Part shown: positions 1-8,462 of the stretch, piece by piece
Layout of the letters: each line of letters begins with the position of its first letter
Numbering within the stretch: position 1 is the first letter of the stretch
From: Candidatus Cloacimonadota bacterium
GTDB taxonomy: Bacteria; Cloacimonadota; Cloacimonadia; Cloacimonadales; Cloacimonadaceae
DNA: 53,295 bases
Assembly: GCA_023421135.1 (NCBI GenBank)
Contig: JAEZUG010000070.1
Location: 1 to 53,295, forward strand
Direction: 5' to 3'
The notes under the pieces: generated by a model
The model's input: the letters and a program-made list of their open reading frames with translations, nothing else
Database searches by the model: none
Told to the model about the DNA's origin: nothing
Translations under genes and position numbers: made by a program

Positions 1-14
1 TTTGAAATGTGAGA

Positions 15-392
15 TCAGGCTTCTTCGGCTTCTTCTTCGCCTTCGCAGCAACTGTCCTGAACTTCTTCCTCGACCGTCAGGGGGCTCACAGTGACATCGA
101 CGGTGCATTTGGCAAGCTCGGGATAGAAATCTTCAATGTACTCTCTGGTAGTTGTTTCGATATCGGAGTGTTTATCGATGATTTCCTGGCTGAAGAGCAC
201 TTTGATAATCATGTTTCCCAGGCCACTGGTGATGTTTACTTTTGGCATCTCACCATAGACGTTGTTCAGGAATTCGGGTAATGACTTGGAGAGTTTAACG
301 CTACCATTGACCCGTTTATAGGCTTTGTAACCAAAATGAGCTGCTAAGGCTGTTCCACCAATTAACAGAAGTGACTTGAAGATCTTTTTCAT
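15..392 (-). CDS. Small membrane-anchored hypothetical protein
   Basis: A protein of about 125 residues that I do not recognise as a named family. It begins MKKIFKSLLLIGGTALAAHF, a lysine-led hydrophobic segment that could be a signal anchor. A mixed region follows, and the tail is very acidic with two adjacent cysteines (DSCCEGEEEAEEA). I chose the ATG at 392 because AGAGG at 401-405 lies about 8 bases from it but only 2 bases from the in-frame ATG at 398. It is the last gene of the minus-strand cluster, 17 bases after the stop of the OB-fold gene, so the two are probably co-transcribed. No function can be assigned. Confidence 0.7.
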   Translation of the reverse strand: MKKIFKSLLLIGGTALAAHFGYKAYKRVNGSVKLSKSLPEFLNNVYGEMPKVNITSGLGNMIIKVLFSQEIIDKHSDIETTTREYIEDFYPELAKCTVDVTVSPLTVEEEVQDSCCEGEEEAEEA

Positions 393-409
393 AATCATTA
401 CCTCTTTGT

Positions 410-1126
410 TTATCTATAAATTGATTTAATTCTGCCCCAGCTTCGGGTTTGGTTATGAACCGGAGCGGCGATCCCAATGCCTTGTGAACCAACCGGATTG
501 AGGCTGTATTCACTATGAGAAAATACCACAATGCCTTGGATTGAGCTAAAAATAGTCCCAACAGCAGGGTTGAGATTGAGGTTTCCACCGAAGTTATTGA
601 GCACAACATTACACTGGCCGCTACCATCGGTAACTGCAAAGCGACCTCTGGAAGTTCTGCTACCCATAGAGCTGGCATTGATTACGCGCACCAAAACGCT
701 TTCATAAGCTTCCGATTCGTCTGCTCCGGAGATCTGAGCTGTAGTCAATGTGAGGGGTTGAGGAAGTGGATAGTTGCGGTCAAGAACCCGTATAGCGCTG
801 ATATCTTCGATGCAGGTCATGCCATAAGTCTCGGAGACGGTGCCACTGATCTGGATATAATTACCAATCTGTACGCCGGATCTCCGGTCTGATACGAGGA
901 TTGCACGATAGGGGCCGTTGATGGTTTCGCTCAGGATAAAACCGCCAGTGCGGTAATCAGTAGCTGTCACCACACCTTCCAGTGATACTCTGCGACCGAC
1001 ATATTGTGAAGGATAGGTATTATCTATGCCGGGGTTGCCGGTGTATTGTATATCAAATATGGACACAGCTCCCAAGCTGGCTCCCCAAAGAGCCATCAGA
1101 GCTAAGATCAATACGAGCTTATTCAT
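410..1126 (-). CDS. Secreted OB-fold protein (YhcR/ExeM-type OB domain)
   Basis: About 238 residues. It starts MNKLVLILALMALWGASLGA, a clear signal peptide, so it is exported. The body (YVGRRVSLEGVVTA ... IQISGTVSETYG) resembles the OB-fold domain found in front of secreted nucleases of the YhcR/ExeM type, but no nuclease domain follows. A role in binding nucleic acid or polysaccharide outside the cytoplasm is therefore only an inference. The frame stays open upstream to 1189. The ATG at 1126 is preferred because GAGAGG sits just before it and a consensus promoter at 1145-1173 overlaps the longer version. The gene thus has its own promoter although it lies downstream of the DUF5683-like genes. 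Confidence 0.75.
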   Translation of the reverse strand: MNKLVLILALMALWGASLGAVSIFDIQYTGNPGIDNTYPSQYVGRRVSLEGVVTATDYRTGGFILSETINGPYRAILVSDRRSGVQIGNYIQISGTVSETYGMTCIEDISAIRVLDRNYPLPQPLTLTTAQISGADESEAYESVLVRVINASSMGSRTSRGRFAVTDGSGQCNVVLNNFGGNLNLNPAVGTIFSSIQGIVVFSHSEYSLNPVGSQGIGIAAPVHNQTRSWGRIKSIYR

Positions 1127-1144
1127 TTCAAACCTCTCAGTACG

Positions 1145-1173
1145 CTTATAATGTACAGGCAATATTATGTCAA
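1145..1173 (-). promoter_or_regulatory. Sigma70-type promoter for the OB-fold gene
   Basis: On the minus strand, TTGACA (1168-1173) is followed by a 17-base spacer and TATAAG (1145-1150). That is 11 of 12 consensus bases with optimal spacing. The predicted start near 1138 leaves a leader of only about 12 bases containing GAGAGG before the ATG at 1126. Confidence 0.8.
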
Positions 1174-1277
1174 GCAAAATCAGCCCCAAAATCTATTCTT
1201 TTTTGGCAATCCGTCCACAATGAAGGCTGGACTGTGCTGCATCATACTATTCATACTGCCCCATTCAAGCCTTACTG

Positions 1278-1922
1278 CTAGAATTTATAGTCCATCAGGA
1301 GCATAGTCTTATCTCCATTAAAGCCAAAGGAAACCTTGCTGTTCTCTCCCAGGGGATAGCGCAGGAAGTCAATTGTGCTGATCAGGTGATTCAGAACCAA
1401 GACTCCTGTTGCGATTTTGGAGTAGTCTTTCAGGTTCTTATTGTAGATCCGGATCTTGTTGTACTCGCGACGGTTGGCAAGGGACTCCCACTGCCAGCTC
1501 AAGTCTTCGCTATAGATATTTGCGTCAATAAATTGCTGCTGAGCGGCTGCATCATCAGGGTAAATATCTCTGGCTTGTTGCCGGATCATTGCATTATATC
1601 CCCCTGCTTCGAAGCCGCTGCTGCTGTAACGACTGAGATGGGAGTAGTAATCCTGGGAGTATTCGCCAGGATTGATGTGAGCATAGCGAATAGCATAGTC
1701 CAGGTATTCTGCTTGGCTGAGCTTCTGCTCGTTTGACAAGTAAAACAGAGTGCCCCAAAGCCCGACTTCAGCACCCAGCATAGCATATCCGTAATTGTTT
1801 CCCTGGCTAATCTGGAAAGATCCGGGAAGGGCGGCTGATAGCACAAAAGCTCCAGCTCTGTTCTGTCCAAGTACCGGGAGGATAGCCAGCAGGATCAGAA
1901 GAAGAATTATGAAGTGTTTCAT
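1278..1922 (-). CDS. DUF5683-like exported protein, paralog 1
   Basis: 214 residues with a signal peptide (MKHFIILLLILLAILPVLGQ). Next comes a hydrophobic glycine/proline segment, SAALPGSFQIS, matching the ALPGSGQ-type motif of DUF5683-like envelope proteins. Near the C-terminus NHLISTIDF precedes a short beta-rich end (MLLMDYKF). The same plan occurs in the next two genes, and this one is closest to its direct neighbour: both carry a DxSWxWE block near residue 140. Only one base separates it from the upstream stop and no good ribosome binding site is visible, so translational coupling is likely. Function unknown; an envelope location next to a secreted peptidase and an outer-membrane protein is inferred. 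Confidence 0.75.
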   Translation of the reverse strand: MKHFIILLLILLAILPVLGQNRAGAFVLSAALPGSFQISQGNNYGYAMLGAEVGLWGTLFYLSNEQKLSQAEYLDYAIRYAHINPGEYSQDYYSHLSRYSSSGFEAGGYNAMIRQQARDIYPDDAAAQQQFIDANIYSEDLSWQWESLANRREYNKIRIYNKNLKDYSKIATGVLVLNHLISTIDFLRYPLGENSKVSFGFNGDKTMLLMDYKF

Positions 1923-1923
1923 T

Positions 1924-2604
1924 TTAAAAACCCATTTGATAGTTTAACATTAGTCCTGTTTCTCCACTGGGAGTGAGGTAGAGTCTCTGAGCCTCACCAG
2001 GAGGATTTATAAAGGCTACATCTATGACACTGAGTAAACGGTTTAAGATCATCAGGCCGATGTAGAGATTCTTCAGGAGCTTGGTTTCCTGATAATCTCC
2101 CCGGGTGTTCCGGTATTTTCTCCACTCGATATCATTCTCCCAAGCCCAGGATTCATCTTCTCCATAGGTATTGGCTGCCAGGTATTCCTGATACATTTGC
2201 ATGTAGTCGCTGTAGGAGTATTCATCATTGGGTGTGAGATAGAGCAGATAGTAGTTTCTGGCCAGCATCTCCTGTCTTTGGTTGAACTCCTCGCTGCTGC
2301 GATAGTTTTGCATATCCTGCCAGAAGCGGTCATCAGGAGCGGTTTCGACGCCTGCATAGACTCTGGCAAGATCTGTATATGTCCGTTGAAGGGATCTGAT
2401 ATCTGCTGAAGATTGAAGCATCAATGAGATACTCAGGAGGTCAGCTGTGAGCATGACAGCTCCACGGTTCACTTTTCCCAGGCTTATCTGACCGCTTCCC
2501 GGCAGTACAGCAGACATCCCCACATGAGCTATCTTTGGTAATCCAGACAATGGGATAACCAGAGAAGCAAGCAAGAGAAACAGGGACAGTCTGTACTTAG
2601 TCAT
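1924..2604 (-). CDS. DUF5683-like exported protein, paralog 2
   Basis: 226 residues with an N-terminal signal peptide (LSLFLLLASLVIPLSGLP). The segment SAVLPGSGQISLGKVNRGAV carries the LPGSGQ motif in its most complete form here, followed by a hydrophobic stretch. The middle is rich in tyrosine and charge (ESWAWENDIEWRKY). NRLLSVIDV near the C-terminus corresponds to NHLISTIDF and NHLISAIDA in the two neighbours. The start lies 4 bases after the upstream stop without a recognisable Shine-Dalgarno sequence, suggesting coupled translation. Function unknown. Confidence 0.75.
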   Translation of the reverse strand: MTKYRLSLFLLLASLVIPLSGLPKIAHVGMSAVLPGSGQISLGKVNRGAVMLTADLLSISLMLQSSADIRSLQRTYTDLARVYAGVETAPDDRFWQDMQNYRSSEEFNQRQEMLARNYYLLYLTPNDEYSYSDYMQMYQEYLAANTYGEDESWAWENDIEWRKYRNTRGDYQETKLLKNLYIGLMILNRLLSVIDVAFINPPGEAQRLYLTPSGETGLMLNYQMGF

Positions 2605-2608
2605 AGAT

Positions 2609-3586
2609 CTAGAAGCTATAGGAAAGATTGAAGGTGGGGGTGATTCTATTTTCTCTCAGAGCAGTGTAGTAGTTCATGCGAAAAGGACTCTGACTAATGG
2701 AGAGTCGGTTGCGGTTCGTGGTTAGAACTGCTGCATCAATAGCGCTGATCAGGTGATTGGCAACCAAGCCCAGAGATACTAACCTGGCGCTTGAATACTC
2801 GGTTTCAGCTTCTTTTCTCATGGCTATATAGTCCTGTCGCATTTGAGAATTCGAGGATGAGCTGGCTGGCACCATGGCATTCATATTCCCGGCATTGATG
2901 TTGACAATGGTATGATTACCGAGCCAACGGGCATCTATGCCATCTCCACTAAGCACGAAAGCATCGCTATATTCAGGAAGATCCAACACAAAAGCACCTT
3001 CATCAGCAGCAAATGTATGATACCAATCTGCCCAGCCGAAGATGTATTTGTTGTACTTACCAATGTCTTCGTAGAAATGCTGAGAATCGCTGGCATCCAA
3101 GCGGAAGAAGGTTCCATCGTAGATATCGACATTGCTGTGAGCAATTAAGATGGCTTGAACGTTGTTCTGATACTCACGTCGATATCTGGGGCCAGTGTAG
3201 GAATAGTCTCCGATCTGCTGGGTAATGGTCTCACCGTTAGCGAAGTACTCGTAGTCATCCACTTTCTTATCGCCTTCATTGTTGAAGTAAAGGATTCCTC
3301 CTATTAACGCCAGCTCAATGACAGGATAAACGTAGGTGCGGATCAGTGATTTGTCTGCATAGAACTGACCAGCACCAGGAAGGATCATGGAAAAGAGCAT
3401 GGCCTTGTGGGCATCCTTCTTCTGGTAGTTCACAGTAATCAGGTCATCATTCTGTACAGGTCGGAGATTGGTATTGGTACTGTCTGGGGATGAAGTCGTG
3501 CCGAAGATCAGATCTTCATAAGATTGAGCCATCAGGCTGGCACAGGCAAGAGCCAGTAGTAAAAAGATTATGCTTGTTTTCTTCAT
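2609..3586 (-). CDS. DUF5683-like exported protein, paralog 3
   Basis: 325 residues, the longest of the three tandem paralogs. It has a signal peptide (IIFLLLALACASLMAQ) and about 50 polar residues before the shared motif SMILPGAGQFYADKSLIRT. A hydrophobic helix (LALIGGILYF) follows, and a large insert precedes the common C-terminal NHLISAIDAAVL. AGAGGAA lies just upstream of the ATG at 3586, so this member has its own ribosome binding site and the two downstream paralogs may depend on it. It starts 15 bases after the M6 peptidase stop and is probably in the same transcript. Function unknown; the extra N-terminal and central segments suggest specialisation after duplication. Confidence 0.78.
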   Translation of the reverse strand: MKKTSIIFLLLALACASLMAQSYEDLIFGTTSSPDSTNTNLRPVQNDDLITVNYQKKDAHKAMLFSMILPGAGQFYADKSLIRTYVYPVIELALIGGILYFNNEGDKKVDDYEYFANGETITQQIGDYSYTGPRYRREYQNNVQAILIAHSNVDIYDGTFFRLDASDSQHFYEDIGKYNKYIFGWADWYHTFAADEGAFVLDLPEYSDAFVLSGDGIDARWLGNHTIVNINAGNMNAMVPASSSSNSQMRQDYIAMRKEAETEYSSARLVSLGLVANHLISAIDAAVLTTNRNRLSISQSPFRMNYYTALRENRITPTFNLSYSF

Positions 3587-3600
3587 GATGATTCCTCTAG

Positions 3601-6600
3601 CTATTTCTCGATAGCAAATCTAAGCGTTCTGTTTTGATTACCACTACGGACTTGGAGGATATATATACCGGAACTTAGCGTCCTAAGGTCTAGCTCCAAA
3701 TCTCTCTGATAAGAAAGACTTTCCACAAAATCTACTCTTTGTATAACTGATCCTGAGATATCATATATGGCGTAATAGCCTTTCCCGTTACTGTTCTCAA
3801 TACGTAATCTGCCTTGATCTTGGGTAATGGGATTGGGGAAGATATAGGCATTCATGGGCAGGGAAGTAGCTGCAGGATTGGAGATTGCAGCCTGGAAGAT
3901 GCCTGTACTACCATTGCGCAGTCCATTCCAGATGATGGGGTTTTCCTCGGAAGTTAGCAGAGTCTTGATCTGTACCCTTGCTCCGCGGATGGGGAAGTAC
4001 CAAAGCAGTTCTTGCCTAAAGCTTTGCCAGTGCAGGTAGTCTGCCCGGGGAAGTTTATCCCAAAACATGCTTCTATCCTTTTGGATATCTCCCTGTTCAT
4101 TGATAGCAAGGTATCCTCTATCCTGCACAGGGTAGTAAAGCAATTCGTTTCCAAAGAGTCTGATAGCTTTGGTGTGAGCCCCGGCTTCTATCAAGAGAGG
4201 ATATAGCGAGCGCGGGAAGCCTGGCAGCAAGCTACCATCTAGGGTTATTGCATAAGCATCTGAGCCTCTTCCAAAGAAGATCACGGGGGCATACTCTCCC
4301 AGCGCGGCGAGTCCCAACTGACTGATGGGAGTATCGTTACCCGTGAAGATTCGGGACAGCTGTCCGCCTTGGAAAACAAAGATGCTTCCCTGGTTTGAGG
4401 CGAGAATCAGGGTAAGATCTGAATTGGCTGTGTTCTGAAAGACAAGCGCTTCATAAAGCCCAAAGTCTTCAGGCAGAACATATTCACTCTGGATCTCCAG
4501 GTTACTGTCGAGGAGTAAGAGCTTTCTGCTGGTGAGAGCATAGATCAGCTCTCCCCAAGCTACCATGGAACGAATATCATCAAGCTCCGCATTCACCATA
4601 GCTATTTCGTAATCCTGGATCTTAAAGAGACTGCTCTGCGTAGCCACATACAAGCTGTTGCCCAGAGAGAAGGGCAGACTGGTTAAGCTATCCGGCAAGG
4701 TTATGGGGTGCTGCTGGAATACATCGTCCTCCACATCCAGGATACTGATCTGTCTGTCTCCGGATACAACGAGCTCTTCGTATTGGTCGTTAAACTGATT
4801 AGCCAGAAAAACAGGCCTGGTTCCAGGATTTGTAGTGGTAGAAAGGTCTCCCAGCATGTTCAGCCAGTCTCCTCCGGGATCAGGTTGACTGAGATAAGTA
4901 AGCCTGTTGCTTTGAACCACAGGGATCTCGTCACTGATGGAAAGGCTGGTCTTGACAATGGGAGCAACTGCTAAAGACAAGCTGTCAAAGAACACAGTCT
5001 GGCTTCTGTCGAAGAAAGCATCCTTGATCATCAGAGACATAACGGCTGCAGGATTGCCAATCCGATCCAGCCAATTCTGAGCAGGCAGACCAAAACTATC
5101 GTTCAGGGGTGGTTCTGTGTTTGGACCCAAACGTGGTCTCCAAGGGATCAAAGACCAATTTGTGAACAACCCATCAGAATCTAAAACTGGTTTGTAAGCA
5201 TGAAAGTACTCATAGGGAGTGCCAGTCCAAAACCAAGAGTATTCATTTCCCAGATCGGGGAGGTTATCTGCTTCAATCACTTTCACGCCACGCCTGCTGG
5301 AAACAGTATTCACCGTGTTGTTATCAAAGTTCGATACCCACTCGCCACCAGGGAAGCTCACTCCCTGGTTAAAAAGTATATCCTCATTGACGTGCCAGGC
5401 CAGAATCCCTCCACCAATGGAGGAGTTATCCGGCTTCATGAACGAGGGAAGGAAATAGTCGTATTCATAGCTTGGTGTTTCAGTAGGATCACCATCCGGA
5501 CTGGGATATAGCACCACTCTTCCGTCTAAATCTGTCACAACAGCCGGAATACCATCTCCATCAGGATCAATGGAACGATTCTCCAGTAACACGTACTCAG
5601 ATTCAGACAGCGGGATCTTGACAATCTGGACGATAGGCTTTCCATCTGTATTTCTTCTACTGCTGGCAGCAAGATTCACAGTATTATCTGTTCTAAACTC
5701 ATTGCTGTCTTTCATGAGACCTAACTGACGAAACTCGCTTTCAAACAGCAAGGCTCTGGAAAAAGCTCCGGGTAAAGCTGGAAGAATTCCTTCCACAGCA
5801 ACCCAGCTTCCATCATCAAGAGGCCCTGTAACCATGGTTCCGCTTCCACCACTATCCATGATATCAAAGACGCCAACCATCGGTTGAAAGGTTCGTACAT
5901 TATAGAGATCCACCAAGCCCAGTGAATGCCCAAACTCATGGGCTATCACCGAATTCAGAGCACCATATCCGGAGCGGACAGTCAATCCTCCCGAATCATA
6001 GGTGCTGAAATCCTGAGAGATAGTGGAAGGAACGTTACAGGCATTATAGATCTTGTGAGCACCGGAATCTACTTCCACGGCAGTATCTTCGCCCACACGA
6101 ATGAAGAAGGATGGCATGTCTGATGGACTATCTCCAAACACATCATGCTGCCAGTCTGAACCTGCATGGATTATCATATAATGATCATATGAGGCAAAGT
6201 TTATCTCCGGACTTTGAGCATCAGCAGTCTGGAAAGCAGATTGGAAGTATTCCTCCACCCGGGAAACAAAGAGCTCAGAGCTGGCTCCCGGAGGGTTGTA
6301 ATAGGCCATAGGTTGGGGTAGAGTGTAGTGAGAACCGTCCTGGGGATAGATATCATATTGAAGGTTGAAAATCCCAGCAGATGCAGCAAGGTAATAATAG
6401 CGCAGGGCTTCCATGTTTGAGAGGAAATACTGCCTGTCGTGAGGTGGCCGCCCAATGCTGAACATATAGGCAGGATCATCTTCCAGGAAGAATTTACCGT
6501 TTCCAGTTGTTTGAGGATTGTCTGGCACCTCTTCCTGAAAGTCCACAAGTATCACAAGCAGTCGATTACCGATTGTAGATGCTCTGCTTTGTTGGAGCTC

Positions 6601-6744
6601 TCCGGAACTAGGCTCAGCCCTTAGAAGAGAAGTGTAGGGGTGCCGTCGCGGTGGAGTTTTGCTCTCAGAGCGGTTCAGTCTAATCGATTCAGCCACAAGC
6701 TGAAGCGACAGCATCAACAATCCCAGGACAATTAGTTTCTTCAT
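3601..6744 (-). CDS. Secreted M6 family metallopeptidase with type IX-style sorting domain
   Basis: About 1047 residues with a signal peptide (MKKLIVLGLLMLSLQLVAES). Near residue 270 is HEFGHSLGLVDLYN, the zinc motif HExxHxxGxxD of M6 (immune inhibitor A-like) peptidases, followed by FDIMDSGGSG, which fits a Met-turn. The middle part (about 600-950) looks like a beta-propeller or beta-sandwich region. The last ~75 residues (FPNPITQDQGRLRIEN ... LSSGIYILQVRSG) form a type A C-terminal sorting domain, so export to the cell surface is likely. I prefer the ATG at 6744 over an in-frame TTG at 6753 that overlaps the upstream stop. The upstream PorV-like gene encodes the class of outer-membrane protein that handles such cargo in type IX secretion. 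Confidence 0.9.
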   Translation of the reverse strand: MKKLIVLGLLMLSLQLVAESIRLNRSESKTPPRRHPYTSLLRAEPSSGELQQSRASTIGNRLLVILVDFQEEVPDNPQTTGNGKFFLEDDPAYMFSIGRPPHDRQYFLSNMEALRYYYLAASAGIFNLQYDIYPQDGSHYTLPQPMAYYNPPGASSELFVSRVEEYFQSAFQTADAQSPEINFASYDHYMIIHAGSDWQHDVFGDSPSDMPSFFIRVGEDTAVEVDSGAHKIYNACNVPSTISQDFSTYDSGGLTVRSGYGALNSVIAHEFGHSLGLVDLYNVRTFQPMVGVFDIMDSGGSGTMVTGPLDDGSWVAVEGILPALPGAFSRALLFESEFRQLGLMKDSNEFRTDNTVNLAASSRRNTDGKPIVQIVKIPLSESEYVLLENRSIDPDGDGIPAVVTDLDGRVVLYPSPDGDPTETPSYEYDYFLPSFMKPDNSSIGGGILAWHVNEDILFNQGVSFPGGEWVSNFDNNTVNTVSSRRGVKVIEADNLPDLGNEYSWFWTGTPYEYFHAYKPVLDSDGLFTNWSLIPWRPRLGPNTEPPLNDSFGLPAQNWLDRIGNPAAVMSLMIKDAFFDRSQTVFFDSLSLAVAPIVKTSLSISDEIPVVQSNRLTYLSQPDPGGDWLNMLGDLSTTTNPGTRPVFLANQFNDQYEELVVSGDRQISILDVEDDVFQQHPITLPDSLTSLPFSLGNSLYVATQSSLFKIQDYEIAMVNAELDDIRSMVAWGELIYALTSRKLLLLDSNLEIQSEYVLPEDFGLYEALVFQNTANSDLTLILASNQGSIFVFQGGQLSRIFTGNDTPISQLGLAALGEYAPVIFFGRGSDAYAITLDGSLLPGFPRSLYPLLIEAGAHTKAIRLFGNELLYYPVQDRGYLAINEQGDIQKDRSMFWDKLPRADYLHWQSFRQELLWYFPIRGARVQIKTLLTSEENPIIWNGLRNGSTGIFQAAISNPAATSLPMNAYIFPNPITQDQGRLRIENSNGKGYYAIYDISGSVIQRVDFVESLSYQRDLELDLRTLSSGIYILQVRSGNQNRTLRFAIEK

Positions 6745-6749
6745 TCTAT

Positions 6750-7889
6750 TCAAAAAAAGCTTATGGGTTCCTGTATTTGTGCCCCAATTACTAGAGCTTC
6801 AAATACAAAGAACCCATGATATAATGTTTCTTTCAAGCTATGATCTTTGAATTCAAATCCTAGCGAGAAGACTTTGTTGTAATCATTAATCAGCTTGCCA
6901 CCGGTTATCATACCAAAATCAGCGGTGAGCTTGTAGCGTTGACTGAAGCTGTATTGGAAACCCGCACCAAAGCTGGGTCCTTTCACTTGCCCGGCATCGT
7001 CAAAGAAATATCCAGCCCGGAGAGTAATCAGATCCAGATAGGTATATTCTGCACCTGTGGCCAGGATGGTCTCTTTCATATGCTCAAAGCCAGTAATGAA
7101 TCTTTGGAAGATAGGATCTTCGTTAGCGAGAATCTTGCTAGCCTCGACGCTGACTTTTAGATCGTTGATCTGAGAGTCCATCACCTGATAGGCAGCTCCA
7201 AGACGAATAGTCATGGGAAGGGGGTCTGATTGAGCTTCATTGACGTAAGTAACATTGGGGCCGATATTCTGTATGACGGCAGCGGCATCCAAACCTTCTA
7301 TCCCAGCAACATCATTGAACTTGCTGGCGATATCAAAGGCGTATCCAAAAGTCTTGCCCTCAGAATCTGTGTTGCCTGTGCCGGGGGCAAGGTAGCTATA
7401 GATTATCTTGAAGTTTCCGCCCAAGCCGATCTTATCTGGAACCATTTCATAGGCGTAGCCCATTGCAAAAGCTGCTTCAAAAGTGTGAAACTCACCCAGT
7501 TCATTTCCGGCTTCATCCATCTGCATCTGCGTGCCGGCGTCCAGCCAGGTTATATGAGCACCCAGATTGCCAATGCCATCAAAGTATTGATTCCAGCCAT
7601 AATACTGATGAAACATATCATCAAAACCAGCACCGGCTCCCACCATCCAGGGCATGTGAGTTGCAGTAAGCTGAGTCTTGCGGTTAAAGGCCATAGCAGC
7701 AGGATTCCACCAGCCGGCATAGGCATCGTCGGCAACGGCAGTATAGGCGCGTCCCATACCATTGGCGCGGGCACCGGGCTCAAAGGTGAGGAAAAGCGGT
7801 GCAGCCTGAGAAATGGCAGAAAGGCCAAGAGGCGCTATAAAAGCAATCGCCAGGACTGCTATTTGTATCATTCTTGCGTTACGAAACAT
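6750..7889 (-). CDS. PorV/PorQ-family outer-membrane protein
   Basis: 379 residues. After the signal peptide (MIQIAVLAIAFIAPLGLSAISQA) it reads FEPGARANGMGRAYTAVADDAYAGWWNPAAMA, the hallmark N-terminus of PorV/PorQ-type (UPF0164, FadL-like) outer-membrane barrels. The rest alternates short beta strands with turns and ends in FEFKDHSLKE plus a short tail. The family includes PorV, which escorts sorting-domain cargo in type IX secretion. The next gene encodes such a cargo, so a shared secretion role is plausible but not shown. The ATG at 7889 is chosen because GGAGG stands 4 bases upstream; the frame is open to 7949. First gene of the minus-strand cluster. Confidence 0.85.
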   Translation of the reverse strand: MFRNARMIQIAVLAIAFIAPLGLSAISQAAPLFLTFEPGARANGMGRAYTAVADDAYAGWWNPAAMAFNRKTQLTATHMPWMVGAGAGFDDMFHQYYGWNQYFDGIGNLGAHITWLDAGTQMQMDEAGNELGEFHTFEAAFAMGYAYEMVPDKIGLGGNFKIIYSYLAPGTGNTDSEGKTFGYAFDIASKFNDVAGIEGLDAAAVIQNIGPNVTYVNEAQSDPLPMTIRLGAAYQVMDSQINDLKVSVEASKILANEDPIFQRFITGFEHMKETILATGAEYTYLDLITLRAGYFFDDAGQVKGPSFGAGFQYSFSQRYKLTADFGMITGGKLINDYNKVFSLGFEFKDHSLKETLYHGFFVFEALVIGAQIQEPISFF

Positions 7890-7964
7890 GGTACCTCCAC
7901 AATTTGGATCATTTTTTTGTATGCAGGCATCAGTAAATATAGCCTTCAATATGAATATGCTTAA

Positions 7965-7992
7965 ATTATATACGGATTGATCAGGAAACCAA
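7965..7992 (-). promoter_or_regulatory. Candidate promoter for the PorV-like gene
   Basis: Minus strand TATAAT (7965-7970) is preceded at 16 bases by the weak -35 TTGGTT. It would start a leader of about 70 bases. The -10 is perfect; the -35 matches only three of six. Confidence 0.45.
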
Positions 7993-8063
7993 ACGGTTCC
8001 GCTATTCTTTGCCTTGAAGATAGCCCTAGGCTAACAAATCTTTCGTCTTGTCTCCTTAAGAAT

Positions 8064-8150
8064 TGGTGCCGAAGGCCGGAATCGAACCGGCATGAGCTAA
8101 TGCTCGGTGGATTTTGAGTCCACTGCGTCTACCAATTTCACCACTTCGGC
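8064..8150 (-). tRNA. tRNA-Leu(CAA)
   Basis: The minus strand folds as a class II tRNA. The acceptor stem GCCGAAG pairs with CTTCGGC. The D arm contains AATTGGTAGACGC. The anticodon stem GTGGA/TCCAC encloses CTCAAAA with anticodon CAA. A long variable arm follows (GAGCATTAGCTC), then the T arm GCCGG TTCGATT CCGGC. Discriminator A and CCA are encoded (8064-8066). The long variable arm plus CAA identifies leucine, decoding UUG. Confidence 0.96.
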
Positions 8151-8162
8151 ACACTGTTGAGC

Positions 8163-8191
8163 ATCCTTTTCCAGCTTAGCTCTGCTGTCAA
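8163..8191 (-). promoter_or_regulatory. Candidate promoter for tRNA-Leu
   Basis: Minus strand TTGACA (8186-8191) with a 17-base spacer to AAGGAT (8163-8168). The -35 is perfect and the distance to the mature tRNA 5' end (8150) is suitable, but the -10 is poor. Confidence 0.4.
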
Positions 8192-8260
8192 TAAAAAAAA
8201 GCACTCAAACTACCTGATATATTGATTTCTTTCCACTTTAAGTATATTCACAAACAACTT

Positions 8261-8360
8261 GTCACCCCTTCCTCTCTCGTTCGTTTCCTTAGCGATCCTT
8301 TAGCAATTCCTTAGCGATCCTTTAGCGAAAGCTAAGGATATGCTTAGTTTACAATAGGTT
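8261..8360 (+). repeat. GNRA-hairpin intergenic repeat, copy 1
   Basis: First of four related intergenic elements. A pyrimidine-rich lead (CCCCTTCCTCTCTCGTTCG) is followed by iterated TTAGCGATCC-type units at 8289-8322. The hairpin at 8320-8337 has a stem of about 7 bp (one G:U pair) and a GAAA loop. The tail is ATATGCTTAGTTTACAATAGG. It lies between tRNA-Leu and the beta-helix gene. The other copies are at 22326, 34908 and 47501. Confidence 0.85.
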
Positions 8361-8403
8361 ATCAGTACAGCATAGAAAGAGAGTGGAAGGAGAGTCTCTG
8401 TAT

Positions 8404-8443
8404 AAAAATTGCATAGCCGGATGAAAGAGCCTTCCATCCGGCT
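8404..8443 (-). terminator. Rho-independent terminator of the beta-helix gene
   Basis: On the minus strand, AGCCGGATG (8435-8443) pairs perfectly with CATCCGGCT (8415-8423) across an 11-base loop. A T-rich tract follows at 8404-8410, five bases after the stem. It is 20 bases beyond the stop at 8463. Confidence 0.7.
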
Positions 8444-8462
8444 GTTGTTCTTCTTGTGATTA

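Noticed and set aside
1127..1189. Upstream extension of the OB-fold gene
   Set aside because: It would overlap a near-perfect promoter; the ATG at 1126 has a good binding site and starts a clear signal peptide.
7230..7964. 244-codon open frame antisense to the PorV-like gene
   Set aside because: It mirrors the strongly conserved PorV-like frame and its translation has no family features.
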